Counted from the stretch's first letter, positions 16,670-31,100 are shown. The stretch is DNA of 64,000 bases from Setaria digitata (GCA_003640385.1 RCAB01000008.1:62001-126000); one strand, 5' to 3'. The notes: generated by a model from the letters alone, not told the origin. Translations and numbers: made by a program.

Positions 16670-18923
16670 GCTTCCTTTTATCTTCACATTTGTGTAAATC
16701 AATTTGCCATTTTTACTTATCCAAATCATAGCTTTCCTAATTGCCGTATGTCCCCTATCAGATTGCTACTATTTTTCTTGTTAGAATTGCGACCCCCTTC
16801 CCTTTGTAGTTAAACGCAGCGTAAAGAAAAAAAAATGCTACATAATATGCAGTTTATGAACTGACATTATTTGAAATTTTAAACAGCAGAATTTCTGTGG
16901 CAATGATTGAAATTATTTGTTCGTTTGAATAAGAAATGAATAATGTAAGCAGGATTGTGCTGCAGTACACAGAAATCTTTTCACTTTTAAATTTACTTGT
17001 TGGCCACCGAGTATATGAGTTTGATGCCTGTAAATGTTTATTTGGAAGTGTTTCGGGAGCATGTGCGGTTTTTTCTTGTATTTTTGCCTCATTTCTGCTC
17101 ATGTCATATTGTGCTGTATTTGAAATGATTAGGACAAAGTAGTTTTATTTTTAGTGTTTCCCTCTCAAACTCCCATGCTTCCCAGTTTGGAAAAGCTTGT
17201 ATTTAGAGAATCTCTAAATCTAGTCTTTCTAAAAATGAGCTCGTTTTCTACCTGAAAGTGAGCCCACCAGTTAGGCGTCTATATTTTTGATGAAGTTCCC
17301 CGCCCTTAATTCAGCGCCCTTTGATGATTTCGGCTTCGTTCCTTTGCTGTAGTCTTTTTTCCACTCTGCTAAGACCCGCCCAACGCTCTACACGTTAACT
17401 GAAACTACTTGTACAATATATTACTTGAAATAACTGAAAATTCTCCTCAAGAAAACTTGTACTCAAATTTTTCTTGAAGTTCTGAGTTAACAGCAAACGT
17501 TTCGGTCCATTTTGGACTCACCGTAAAATTTTTGTACCGAAATCTGTCAAAAACATTGATGCACATTTCAGTACTCCAGGATATCTTTCCATTGTTAACA
17601 AACTTTAATTTGTACACGCATTGAATATATGTTATATCACTACGTGCAGGAATTTTTTTCTTTTTGTTAGACACATGAAACAAGTTTTATCTTAAAAATT
17701 CTCATTCATTGGTTATGATTTATGACCATCGTACACTTCAGATTTGTTTTTGTGGTATTTAATGTCAAGAATAAAGCTTTCCGGATGTTGATGTAAGATT
17801 TTTTTATCCTCTGCATTACGATATTTAAAATTAACGGAACTTCAGAAATTGGTTGAATCGAGACAGAGCTTTGGTCAAACATCCTTATCACCAGTAAAAT
17901 AACAATAGAAATAGTTTTTACTGTTCTGCCAGTATTCTAAAACAAATCAAGGAATTTCTTTGTACTGTCGGAGTGGACCTATGCCTTCTGGCTTAAAAGA
18001 TGAGACGAAATTTTAGCTTGGAGCTACTCTGTCTTGGCTTCATTAATTAATAGAATGTTCTGAGACTGTGTGCAGGGATTCAAGGAAGATGACTGATGGC
18101 CCGCCAGCTTGGAATTCGCAATGATGAGGAGGAAGACAGAAGGCCAAAGATGCTGGTTCAAAAGGCAGCTAGTTCTAAGCATTGTTGAACTTGTAAAAGA
18201 AAAAAGACATTAAAATGGCTGTTGGTCTAACAATACAATAATGACGAGAGTATCGGAGGTAAATAAAAACTGCAAAATGGTTCGAAGCAAAATGCTAGTA
18301 ATTTCTTACAAAACTACCTTAATTTCTCACGTCTTAACTGCAGCTTAAATAACAGTGAATGATAGGAAGGTCTAGCCGTCGGATGCCGTCGGATGTATTC
18401 TCACGATATGATAACACAGATCACTGGTACAGGAGAGACTACCAATAGACAACTACGGTTAATAAGGATGAGGAACTGTTCTCTAAACTAGAAACACTTA
18501 GAGCTAAACAGATAAGTGAGGATGCTGAAATCAGTAGAAAATCCATAAACAATTTAAGAAACCATAATTCAAGAATGATAAAATATCCCAAACAGAACCA
18601 AGGTCTATTTGTATGGGAGGACTTTGAGCAGATACAGCAGTAACATATGAACTTAGCTACATTTCCTTCTCTCAACATCTTACAGTCTTGTCCTCATAAA
18701 TAGTAATAGCAAAAACTATACCGCAAAAGCATAAGAATGAAGTTAAACAAATCTTCAATTATCATAGATTTCTCTGTAGCTATCTTTATGAGAAAATCCA
18801 AAAGAGTAGGAACAAATTTAAAACAGAGGGAGCAATTAAGCTCGTCACAAGCAGCAATAAATCCAAATGATCGCCAATAATTTAAATCATAAGTTTTGAG
18901 CAGACAATAAATTCCATGGCTCA
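16670..18923. other. Intergenic region between convergent Mo25 and SelT genes
   Basis: Holds the 3' UTRs of both neighbours, which are transcribed towards each other. No exon, tRNA or repeat family was recognised. The reading frames present are short and AT-biased. Confidence 0.5.
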
Positions 18924-20678
18924 TCAAGACGAGTCAAATGCAAATGTATCGGAAACCTGAAAGAGAACTGGGAAAAAAAAATCCGACAGAAACTAAATTA
19001 AATTTAGAAAAACTTATATGAAGCTTACTTTCGCACCCTGCAGTTCCATTTGCTGATCGATAATCTGAACTAGCTCTGACGGTGATGGTACTCGCCCACT
19101 TTCAAGTTTTGACCATATCTGTTCGTCACCCAAATAAATCTCAAATGCTCCTGTCGACATAAGAGAGCCTGGAGTAAAATGAGAACTGCGGTGCGAACTT
19201 CATTACTTTTCTCGCCCCACTTCATTAATTTTAAATTCAAGCAAACAACTGCGTACTCTGGCCTTAACATACAATTTAATTTAAAACACTGCTCTCATTT
19301 ATTTTTAGACAAAACAATTCACTCTTACCCAGTGGTCGGTTCTATTTCGAATTATTTAAAAATAACAGTTGGGACGAAGATAAGTCATCTCAGGAGGGGC
19401 GAGAAAATAATGTGCTAAATAATAAGCATACTCATTATGTTAAAATTTCCAGGTTCCCAAACTACGCTAATCAAAATCATATATCTAACTTTCAATTGTA
19501 TTAGAAAGAAGAAATAGCATCATGCATGATGAAACTTTATTGTTCAGGGCCCATGTAAAAATCCGTGGTGTCGGCTGTCCAATTGACGCAAACGGGTCTT
19601 GCCCCATTACAATCAATACAATAAGTACTATTTTTCCCAGACCAATAACCTGAAAGGTCTTTTATGATATTTTTCGTCTAGAAATGTAACTTGATTTAAT
19701 GCATCGAGCTACTTGTAAACTAATGATTCAGTTCCACGAAGACAAATCCAGAAGCTAGCATAACATCGAACTCTACTTGAAAATTCAGTTTTTTTTTTTT
19801 TTTTTTTACAAAGAAAAATTAGTTTTCAGAACATTCTCTCAAGTAACAGTGATCTAATGCTAAACAACCCTATTTTTTCACGTAATTAGGCTACATCTCT
19901 GTACAGTAAACAAGAACCTCGATTTAAGTTCAAACAATTTTTGAATAAAACAATTTTTAAGGAATGATGCACAAGTAGAGAAGAATAAAAAAAGTTATAA
20001 ACCTGTGCCATAACATTTTTCCATGCATTAGGTGAGTAATTGGCACCATCGATTCTCATTGAAGGGTACTTCTCATGTATGTAGCGGGAGAATTCATCAA
20101 AAGCTTGCCGATATCCACATGAAACACTGTAATGTGTATGTTTTCGAAATCACAAAAGGAGTTTTTTTTTAAAAAAATATTGCTTACGTCTTGGAATGTA
20201 AACAGAAAATCACTTTTTTTAAAGCAATATCATGGCTATACAGTTTAAGAATTAAAATTTCACAGACACTACAATCAAAATAGTAAACTAATGATTGGGA
20301 GATTATTTTTAATACCCTCCTAAATCAGAAATAAATCTAACCAAAACAGAAATTTCATGCTTGGAAGTTTTTTTATAGTATGTGGTGGTGCAGTAAAATG
20401 AGCTGATCCTTGCCTAACTGGAATGTAGTCTGTATCTTCCAGTTTCTCGTCAATTTCCTGAAACAATGCTTTTTTAATGAAATTGAAAAGATGTGTTGAA
20501 TTTTACACATTTATGATATAATCGAAGGAGAAAAGTTTGGAAGAACAACCTCATCACCAAATTCCTTTTCAAATACCTCGTCGTCATCATATTCACCTCT
20601 AGAATGGCCGTAGATATCCCGTAGGGATAAGAGCAAAGCTATGCCTAGAACAACTGTGCCAATCTGGTTCGTTATCAT
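18924..20678 (-). CDS. SELENOT-like (selt): Selenoprotein T homologue, cysteine form
   Basis: ER-membrane thioredoxin-like oxidoreductase. Six exons on the minus strand: 20550-20678, 20342-20457, 20003-20126, 19490-19649, 19029-19168, 18924-18956, giving 233 residues. An N-terminal signal peptide (IGTVVLGIALLLSLRDIYG) is followed by an acidic segment and the redox centre FLFCVSCGYRQAF. The CVSC motif at residues 82-85 occupies the CVSU position of vertebrate SelT, so Sec is replaced by Cys and no UGA recoding is needed. Further matches: DGANYSPNAWKNVMAQ, a hydrophobic helix (IGLGKIVLIVLIVMG), then LLSNTIESSLMSTGAFEIYL and WSKLESGRVPSPSELVQIID. The start is the first ATG; TTTTAG (20689-20694) and GTTAG (20679-20683) lie just before it, suiting spliced-leader addition. 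The gene is divergent from the motin gene. Confidence 0.95.
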
Positions 20679-21386
20679 CTAACAAAATCTAAAATTAGAT
20701 TAGCATTCCAAGTTACTCAAGCGATATTCCATTAAATAAGCAAATGTATTACACAAATGAAAATATTCATTTAGAAGCTAAGCTGTATAAAAGTAAACAA
20801 AGTTGCCAGAGACCTCAGCAGAAAGAGATATGGAAAGAGTTTCTCGAGAGCAGAATCTAAAGGAACAATAAAATATATATATATGTACGTGTGTATGTGG
20901 GCAAAGGAATCTGAAGTGATGGCGACCAGATATGCGATTCCGACCCTACAGAAAACAACCAGTTATTCCCGTCATCACCTTAACGGAAGGGAATGGCGAC
21001 ATCCAAGAACAAAATATTCGAAACGGAAGATCTCGCAAACCGCATTAAATCCTGCTACGTATTAACTCTAGCGGTCGTAGACGGGGTGTTTGAGTGTTGC
21101 TTGTAATTTGTGGTTCCATTTGTGATGGTCCTCTCGATTTTTTGAAATGAAAAACTTTTTAACTAAAGGTGAATGCTCTACCATGTACCATTACTAGTGA
21201 ATCCCATTTAGAAGTTACCGCCACCTCGGTACTCATGTTATGACGTTTTGAGTGGGAAACAACGCTTCCTCAGAAAAGAGTTTTCGTTCTCATTTCCAAA
21301 TGATATGACCAACTTTACTTTTCTAGTTTCGAAAAGTTCACTCTATTATTGGTCACTTAAAGTGACACTGCGAACGGGAAGAATTA
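20679..21386. promoter_or_regulatory. Divergent intergenic region between SelT and motin genes
   Basis: About 700 bases separate two start codons facing away from each other, so both promoters should lie here. Composition is mixed, less AT-rich around 20900-21060. No specific factor site is claimed. Confidence 0.45.
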
Positions 21387-24300
21387 ATGGATGGCGAACG
21401 ACGTGAACTGCGAAGTTGGTCGATAGAGCCACGCGATCGACGTGTACATGCAGTAAGTCCCATGCATTTGCAGGAAGGTCGAATCCTTAACTCCTTATTG
21501 CATGAGGCTCATAACATTTCTACTTCAAACAGCAAAATAAATACTCAGCAAGGTTCATATTTCGCCATTTTGTTTTCCACTTTAAAGTCAATTTACATTG
21601 GTGCATATTGGTTTTCTTTATTGAATTAATTGATCAGATAGGTATTGATTCTATTTAAGTTCGTTTTATGTTGACACTTGTCTTTTTTAAAACTTGTCTT
21701 TTTAAAAAAGTAGTATACTGGAAAAATGGGTAGTAGTTTAAATCAAATGAACTTCTTTTGGTTATTATAATTGGGCGATCAATACAACATCTATAAATGT
21801 ATGCTTGTGGAACTCTTGCATTCTGGGATTTTCATATGAAGTTACTTGGATGAATTTTTAGGCTCTTTCTCCTTTTCCTTTGTTAATCTTTTGCAGCTGT
21901 TTGCTATTTTTATTCACAGGTTATTATTTATAGTGGAAAGCAGTGATGTAGTGGAGGATGCTAAGTTACAGCAAATGATTAGCAAATATCAGTCACAGGT
22001 TATTCAGCAGCAGCAACAGCTATCAAATCGGAGCAGTAATGAACTCATCAAGTAACTTTCACTTGACTTGCAGTGTTCCTTTCTGGAATATGAATTCCTA
22101 TGTCTCGAATGAGCTTGTGCTAAGCTTCCACATGTTTAAATGCGGAAAGCTAAACACTTGTGTTTAGCTGCGCACATGTTAATAATTCCTGACATTTTAT
22201 TTCCTTCACCGAGATTTGTTAAATGAAATATTATATTGCACTTCTCCTTGTAATAGCTCCCTTCCATTTCAGAAGTTTTGCAAATTCCTCAGTTGTCGCA
22301 GCTCAACAGCAGATAGCACCAATGAGTCATTCACAGCCATGTCTGATAACAATCAACGACCAGAAAAACGAATTGTGTGTTTGCTGTATTATGTTAATAA
22401 TTATTGCATTTCTCTTCATTAACAACGCTTACCATTCTGCAAATCATTGCCATTTTACTGCTGATTCAGTTGTTCTGTCGAATTCAAAGAACTAATAAAA
22501 CAATGTAATAGTATTAGATGTTTATAACATAAGGAATAGTTTGCAATGTTGCTGGAAATATTTGGCACTTTATTATATGCACTTTATTGTATTCACTAAT
22601 TCATTGTTATTAATAAGAGTGTAAGAAATAAAAAAATTCCAGAGCTACAGAATCTTCATCGCCAGTCTATCATCCCAGTCCACCATTTGATGGAAATGAA
22701 CACGCTAATTTGAAAGCACAGTTGATTGCTAATCAGAATTTAGTTCGAGCGCTGCAAGATGAAAATTCAGCTTTGAAACAACAATGCGATTTCTTAACCA
22801 TTAAAGCTAGTCGTCTGCAACAGGTATTTCTAACTTTTGTAAATTTTTAAAGTCTACTGCTGGCAGATTTTTATCACAATTCTAGTAGCCTCTTTTTCTC
22901 CTGTTCAAATACTTTGCTTTCAATTTTTGGTTTTTAAGTTGGAAAAAGCCTATGAAACTATAGAAAAAGAATATGAAAGCTTAACAGCACAGAAGGAGAG
23001 GCAGGACAATCTTGAGAAAGCGGCACGCATGAAAATGGAACAGCAGATGGCGAGGTGTGTCCAGACTTAATGAAATAGTAAACTTCTTGTACTTGATATT
23101 TTAAAGGGATGGTACCTTATAGTAAAGTTTATTATGATTTTATTTTAATATGATTGTTGTTTTTGGGTTTACAAAAATTTTTTTTACTCTATCTTGCATC
23201 GACCTTCTCAACCATTATTTATGAAAAATGTCTGTAGGTATGTCTCTGAAAACGAAATGTTACGAACGAAACTTACCGAGTTGGTACGAAGAATGCAGGC
23301 AGAAGACCAGTCAGAACAAATTAACAAACTTAATTTGTTGCTTAATGAAATTATTCCGCAGAGTTTGTTGCATTTTGCATAATCCTACTTTTGAGGAAGT
23401 TTGTTAGAAAAGTCCCTCTTATTTAAAATGTCTTGAAATCTCCTATTTATAAGAAAGATATAAATCTAATGATTCTCATAATTTTATTTTTATTGAAAAT
23501 TCTTTTCTGTATTAATTTCCTTATTGAGAGTGAATTTCTTTCAGAAAGGAAGGATTTTTTGGAACTTGCATTCATTTGCAGATAAAGAATTGATGGCATG
23601 TAAGGAACGCCAAAAAATGGATATTGAAGCATTAGAAGTTACCTTGAAAGACCAAAGGAATCATATTCAGGTTTTAATTTTCAGCTGCTTTTTTGATAGG
23701 TCTTTGCCCCTTTTTTGATAAGAAAAGGTTTTTTTTTTTTTGTAGATTTTGGAAAAAGCTCTCGGAAATGCACAGGAGAAGGCATGGAGGAAAGAAAAAG
23801 AGGTGGAAGAACTAACAGAAAGGGTAGAAAGGGCCGAATCATTACAGAAAGCTGTTGAAGTTTGTTACGTTCTTGTCTCCAAAATTCGTTTTATAAAATT
23901 TTTTTTACTTATGTTTCTTAATATATATAGCTTTGAAAGTGAAATTCTGAAATTTATTACACTCTCAGAAGTCGATGTTCGATAAGCGATCTCGAGAAGA
24001 TGAATGGAATCGCGAAAGAGCACAGCTTGAAATGGAAAATGCGCAACTGAAGATGCAGCTAGCCAAAGAAAGTGTTTCAGTTGGAGTGAAAAAGGGTTCG
24101 AGCGCTAGAAATCCAGAAAGCGATGAGTTGACGAAACTTAAAAAAGCTCTTCATGCGAAAGGTTCTTTCTCATGCATTAAAATCAAACACCGAATGTATG
24201 AATTGCCATTTTTTTGTGAGATTGCTTGGAATTTCCTTATTATGAGAGTTGTTTATTTCGATGTGCTTATGGTTGGTTTGGTTTTAAAAGTTCCTGTGTT

Positions 24301-26091
24301 TAGAGGATGTAATTGCACAACTGGAAAAGAATGTCATTGAACTAGAAGCGAGATTTCATGAGGAAATGCAAAAAAATAAAATGGCGATAGCTACACAATC
24401 GGATACTCTGTTAGTCTCAAAATGTTTAATTTAATGAAGTAAAGTTTCATCTATTTGTTTTTAATTTCCCTTCCAATCCAGATCTTCCTGTTGATTTTGT
24501 TAAAGCTTCTTCAGTTCGGGAAAACTAAAGAAAATGGAAGAAGAGAAAAGTGAGAAAGATCGAAAAATAGCAGAATTAACAGAAGAGAAGGAAAGACTCT
24601 CTGAAAAACTAGAAGACGAACGCAAAAGCTCAGAAAGCAGAACAAGTTTATTGGAAAGAGAAATTGATCGCATTCGAAATGGTGATGATCGGAGGTATGT
24701 TGCTATTTTATGTTTCTTTTGAACATGTAAAGTGCGTATTTAAATCTGGAACTTCGACTGCACTCTGAAACATAGAAGTTTTATCTTGTTAACGTAACCT
24801 TCTGCAATATTTGTTTTGAATTTGGTCTTAAAACTAGTACCACGCAATCAAATACACCTTTAGTTCTTCAAATTTTAGTTATATGTAATAACGAGAGACC
24901 TCTCTATTTTTCTTCAGAAATATTAATCCTGATTTTGTGCTTGTTAATATGTGGAAACGATTATAAAATAGCCTGACTAACAAACGGAAAAGTATTACTA
25001 TCACACGAACGAAATATTTATAATCATTTAGGTTTCGTGAAGATATGGCGCGTATGGAGCAGATGCGTTTGAAAATTGCTGACAGACGTTGTTTTACGAC
25101 AGAACGTTCTCGTAACCGGTATTTTTCTCATAATTCATTTCATTTCTGTGTTCGATAGAATTGACCTATATGGGAGCTGTTGAACTCCAGTCTTCAACAG
25201 TCTCCCAAATTAAATTAGTAGAGTTGCAAAAACAAATAAACATCAAATATTTATATATTTGAATCTAAGAAACTTTGTAGTAAAATGTATTATAAGATTG
25301 CAGGAAATGTTATAACTGCTACTCGTTAGTGCTGTCTTTGTCATTTCAGTCATACTTAGTATTTAAGCTATAAATAGCTACTATATAATATAAATAATAT
25401 GTAGATATAAATAAATAATACTCTAAATAGCTTTCTGGTTTAAGTTCATAATCTTTCCCATTTTTCGACAATTTTACTGCTCTTTTAGATGATGAGTATT
25501 GATTCTGCAACTGGCTATATATAGTATTGAAGGCTTAATACTGATTTAGGTTGTGTTTGCAGTTTTCGATCGTATAATTTCAGATGTGTACATCATGGGC
25601 GCACATCATCCGGGACACGAGCCGGTTTTGTTCATATACATTTGAGAGCAAATTCAGCAACGGCACTTCTGCCAACCGATTTGCATCTCTCACCACCAGA
25701 CTCGCTTCCGATCTCATCCGATATGCCATTGGATTTATCGAATGATGGTAGTGCTGCCCCTGCTGCTGTTGTTATCAGTGCGAATCGTTCGCCTGGCAAA
25801 GCTTTAACCACGTTCCCACATTCCTCATCATGTCAAGAGGAGATATTCGCAGATCAAAGTGCTGTCTCTGCTGATGCGAAGGGAATATACGGCACGAACC
25901 TAAATGGCTATACGCGACCAATTTCAATACCACCGCATTATGATATGGCATTTTCTGATAGTGAAGGTATATATTCTAGAATTTCGAATCGTTCGACTTC
26001 AAAATCAAACGATACAGTCACTGCTGCTACTATGACTAATGAAGAACTATGCGGAAAACAGATTTCAGCCGAAGAAATTTGGGATGTTTAA
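21387..26091 (+). CDS. Motin (angiomotin)-like coiled-coil protein
   Basis: Thirteen exons join in phase into 701 residues: 21387-21552, 21934-22051, 22273-22374, 22643-22823, 22939-23054, 23238-23362, 23582-23670, 23746-23859, 23969-24161, 24304-24409, 24515-24694, 25032-25118, 25563-26091. A polar N-terminal part (about 1-140) precedes a long coiled coil (about 140-525). Motin-type signatures are SRLQQLEKAYETI, LEKAARMKMEQQM (214-226), DQRNHIQILEKALGNAQEKA, and KEDVIAQLEKNVIELEARF. The low-complexity tail carries a PPxY motif (PPHY, 649-652), a candidate WW-domain ligand, and ends in IWDV, a possible class II PDZ ligand comparable to the YLI end of vertebrate motins. In animals motins scaffold tight-junction polarity proteins and bind YAP. 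AATAAA at 26139 follows the stop. Exon joins are firm by phase; the family call rests on motif similarity, and another cytoskeletal coiled-coil protein is possible. Confidence 0.8.
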
Positions 26092-28172
26092 ATTCGTGAA
26101 ATTCTCTTACTGTACTAAAGTACATTAAATAATATACTAATAAACCTCCTACGAATTGTTTTAGGGTATGTAGTTTCATTCTATAATAGCAAAAGCCATC
26201 ATTAAAGCGTGATGTTTGCAATTATTTTACTAGATTAGATAAACTTGCAGTGAACTAAAAAACTGACTCTTAATCTTACAATTGATTAGTAACTGAATTT
26301 GATTTAGATGTTTTTATAATCTCATTGATTCATCAAAGGCTACTTCTTGCATCTCAACTTAGGGTTCTATTAGTGATCCTGGTCGACATCCTGATCGCAT
26401 GCTGCCAATTTAGAAAAAAAAAAAAAAAAAAAATTGATAGTTTGAGATGTTTGGTGAAGCTATAAATTGGTAAAGCTTTAATGAGTATAGTATAATATAG
26501 TATAACCTTTCTCTTAAATTACCTGAATTCATCAAATCTATGATGCGGTGAAATCTTGCTGCATTTAAATTATTTGCAACTTATCATGAAGATAATACTA
26601 ATTTACAATATCTGCATGCTAAGAAGTGGCTTAGGGTGTTTTATATATTTTCCGGTGTGAATCGCTCATATGTTTGCTTTATTTTTTGTTATATTTCTTT
26701 AGAAGATTAAGTTGAGACGAAACTTCTATTTCTCCCTCAACATTTTTTGAAGCATTAGTCATAAGTTATTTTCTACAGGATTTCTTTTAGACATTGTTAC
26801 ATTCCCTAATAGATCTACTTTTAAAATAATTTATGCTGTAGAATGTGCTCCGGGGCAAGACTTTATGTGTCTTTCATGTTTAATTAAACTAAGGAATAAA
26901 AATTCCGTCAGTGGTTGTTAATGAAAACATGTTTCTTAATGGTAACTCCCAAGTTTCGCCGAACATGATTCCTTGTCTTTGTTGAGTTCATCCTGTCATG
27001 TATGTGTGTTCCCCAATCTGCTGAAGTATCGTAGTTTTCATGAATGTTGCACTGATTCTGATAAATATTGAATTTTCCGAGGGGATTTTTTAGCAAAGGG
27101 AACGGAAGAGTTTGCACATAGAATAGGGCTTACAGATAGAATTTGGAACCGAGATTTGAGAATTTTGCTGCAAATTTCGGTGGTAAGTGTCGTTCATGGA
27201 AACATTCTTCTGTCCCTGGGATAAAACTTTCTATTAATGAGGTGCCTTTGTCAGAAAATTCGATTTTTTTATTTCATCTTGCCTTTGTTTTGATGCTGCG
27301 GGTTACTTCTGAACATTTTCTGTAGTTTTTCATGTTTTTTTTTCGCGTTTTCATTTTTCCTACCTTAAGTGCCTTGCTACTGTCATATCTCCGTTCCATG
27401 CATATATCTAGTTACTCCTCCTTTTTCTAGTGGTGTATTTTTTAAAAATAAGCAAAGACTATCTTGTTTTAAATTAAAGTTTATTTGTAGCTTTTAGTAC
27501 ATCACTACCTTTAAATGCAAAACAGATGTAAAGTTGCCGAATTTGTGTCGCGTATTTTGTCAGAATACGTCTAGAAACAGATCTGATAAATTTGTCGATT
27601 CAGACTCAAAGTATGTTCCACAGTTTACAAGTAATTGAAGCAAACCAGTTTTATTGCTTTCGTTGATGGTTCTTGTTCTGGACTTCTTCATATACCATTT
27701 CCAAAACTTGAAAAGTGCTTTGGGCAAACACTGGTTTACCTTGAGTTTTACCAGGTGATCCAGGAGATTTCTTATACTGCTGAGGATTTTATTGCTACTT
27801 ATTAAGTAGTTGTTCTGGCAGTTTTTTTCAGGAATGTAAATTTAATGGTTGAGTGGAAATATTTGATGTGGAATGCCGCAGCCGCATTGTTCAGAGATAT
27901 CAGAATACGAAGGTTTTCGGGAGTTCGAAACAAGACGGAACTTTTTGGATTCCTCTGAGCAGTGGTCGGAGTTTTCTGCTTGCCATCATCACACATTATA
28001 ACCATTGTTTATTGTGCATGTAATTCGATCGTATCTCGAGCACATCAAGCCACGAAACAATCCAATACTCAACGAGCACAGCTCCATTTTCTGCTAACCG
28101 TCAGCAGGACCCGCACTTTACGGCAAAGCGGAGCACTTTAGTCGTGGTGGTACGGTTGTAGAAGTTGCACAT
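26092..28172. other. Intergenic region between motin and CUB genes
   Basis: Starts with the motin 3' UTR (AATAAA at 26139-26144) and includes a poly-A run at about 26414-26434. The last 150 bases, about 28020-28170, are less AT-rich and probably promoter or 5' UTR of the CUB gene. No exon is supported. Confidence 0.5.
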
Positions 28173-31100
28173 ATGAGCTCTCAGCTACCCACACATTTCA
28201 TCACTTATTTCAGCTTCATCATCTTTAATACTTATTATGGCGGTAAGATTATTGGCAAGTTCCTTTTTGCGGAATTTTTTCCAAGATAGCTATTGAATTA
28301 ATCTGGAGAAAATGACAGAAATAGGGAATTAATAGGTCGGTAAAGTTGAGGCTTACACGACGTATGCCATAGGTACAGGAGCGAATCGTTTGGATGTATG
28401 CAGGTGTCGATCTGTGACTTTTGGGATTGACATAACAGCTGGCGAATTAAAAAGTCCAGGTTATCCTGCGAGCTACTGTAATAATCTAAATTGTAAATAT
28501 GAGGTTCGTTTGCAATTCTCTTTTGATTTATAACTATGAAATCACCTTAATATGACTTTTTGGAATACCATTCTAGAAGGAAATTGATCAGTAGCTTATT
28601 AAGATATGAATATTTTCAAAAATTAATTCCGTTTTATATTTTACGGAATTTCTGATCAGATAAGTTTTCAGATAGATGCAGTCTGGGGTCAATCAATACA
28701 TCTATCAATTGTTTCCTTCGAAACTGAGCCACGACATGATTTTCTTGAGATCCACCAAACATTCGTTTATGCAAACACTCAATATTCGGCGCGTATTACT
28801 ACGTGTGTAGTCACGAAACCTTTTAACAGCTTTTTTTTTTATATTTAAAAATCATTATTCCTAGTACTCTCTTTTTTCAATATTTATTCTCCAGTGAAAC
28901 TCGATTTGGGTATTTTTGTAAAGCTCAAGAGTGATAGACATTAGTCAGGGTGAGATATAATGGAGAATACACCACAAAAGTTCCAATCAAATTGCTAAAA
29001 CTGCTTTAAATTAGACAAAATATCATTTATCTACAAGTTGTTAGTGGTATACTTTAGAAGAATGATAGAGCAATATTGTAAGTCATATTGGTGATTAAAG
29101 GAAAGGAAATAGATGAAGAGTTGTAGTATAAGATATAAATTTTCCTTTGTTCTTGTCTTGAACCAAAGAAATTTTACTAAAGTTGAAAAAGGCTCAGGCT
29201 ATCGGGAAAAAACATTGCTTGGCCATCATTTGCATCTGCTGTTAGTGGTGGATTCATTCTGAAATTTGTTACTGACGGTACAGAAGCATTTACTGGGTTT
29301 CATGCTCGATTTAACAGAGTCAATACCACTTCAGCAAGTGCGCTATGTTCATAAGCTTCTGTTTTTCTTTTTCAGTAGAAATATAATGTTTCACCATTGC
29401 TTACATGGGCACATCAACTGAGACTTTAAATGGATCACTTCTATCTTCCACAACGTCAAAGAAAAATTTAAAAATGAGCTGGTTTTTTTTTTTTAAGAAA
29501 AACTAGGTGGTTATTAGTTAAATTACTTCAAGTCAGTCGCAGTGATATTCATGCGATGAAGCCCTTTACAGATGTTGTTTCCATGTTTGTGCTTTAAGTT
29601 TTAAAACTCATTTTCAATTGTTTTGTTTATCCTATTTCAATTTCCACCAACGAACTTAACATATCCGGAAATTTATTCTAATTTCTCGAAACTAAGTTCG
29701 GTATACTTTCTGTTTCCTTTCAATCTATCTGGTCATTTTCGATTTTAATATTCGAGACTTACTGCAGCTAACTCTTGCCCGACATTTTTCCACGAAGCGA
29801 CCGGTGAAAATAAAGCGCTGTCCAGTCCACCAATTAATTTCATGTATTTCGCTGGTTGTACATATATGCTAAATACCAGCGAAGGTTACGGTATAAAACT
29901 GAATTTGAGATCGCTCGCTCCCATGGTTAAATTTACGATTTATGAAACAGAAAATTTCCAGGTTCCAATGGACCAAACCGTTTCTCCACTATCTGAGTAA
30001 GTATGGATAATCTGGGATATGCAAGTAAAAACTATCATGTTTTGATTACTGCTAAATATGAATGAAATTAATTCGAATAAAAACCAAGTTTCTACATGAC
30101 TATGTAAAAACTGTGATCCAGACAACTTCGTAGTTTTTCCACAGGATTGTTGGATTGACAAGTGCCGTCCCAAAAGAAATAATATCGCGAACAAATTCCA
30201 TGTTGATACAAGTAACGATCGAGAAGAGGGAATTTTTGCTGGCTACAGCAAGTAACAAATTCTTATTTGAGGCCCAATTCAGTCGCACTGACAGTCGTAA
30301 GTTTCGTTATCTAAAAATGATTTGATATGAAATGACTTCATATAATTCTAAGTTATCCATTTTACTCTCTTCCAATGATTTTGGCATTTCTCCTTCACAC
30401 TCTGTGAAAGTGTTCAACACATGTGAGCTAGCTGAGTGAAGGAGGTTTTCAAAATGCTTTATTGCTCAAACCGAACCGAACCGATGTTTGAATAACTTTA
30501 TTCATTTTGATTTCTCTCTCATTTTATTATTTTACAATGAAAAAGATGAAATATTTAGCATGCAAATGTTTCCGGAAAAGCTGTACAATTCCAGTTGATC
30601 GTGCAGCAGTTCTTTCCTCTCCCGGGTTTCCCCTTGAATACTGTGATAAGTTGGACTGTGAAACAGAACTTGTGCTTGACCAATATACCGTCGATTCAAC
30701 TCATCATAACGCAATATTGATGGAAATTCATTCGTTTAGCCTAGAACATGGTTCTGATTTCGTACACTTCTTGGACAGATTAAAGCATTCATCCAGACAT
30801 TTAATCAGGTTATTAAAGTGTTATACAGAAGTAATTAATTGAGACAAGAAAAATGCTTCATGGTTGGGATGGATTAAACTGTGTTAATTTAGCTGTGTTA
30901 GACAAATAATACTTTGATTTACTTCTTGCACTTACTGTCCACCTATATAATTAGTCCTTTAACATAGATGATTTCTGTTTTTTGCATAGCAGGCATTTTT
31001 ACATATTTATTTGGTGATACTAGCAACTACAGGCAAACTTTAGCACTGATAAAGCGATAACACGCAAGAACTAATTCGTTTAGTGCATTTATAAACAGAA

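Noticed and set aside
18060..18190. Stretch with TGATGA and CTGA boxes, considered as a C/D snoRNA
   Set aside because: Box order and terminal stem do not fit a C/D snoRNA; short boxes like these occur by chance.
21453..21473. GTAAGT..GCAG inside the first motin exon, read as an intron
   Set aside because: It would be only 21 bases long, and the frame is open straight through it, so it is treated as coding.
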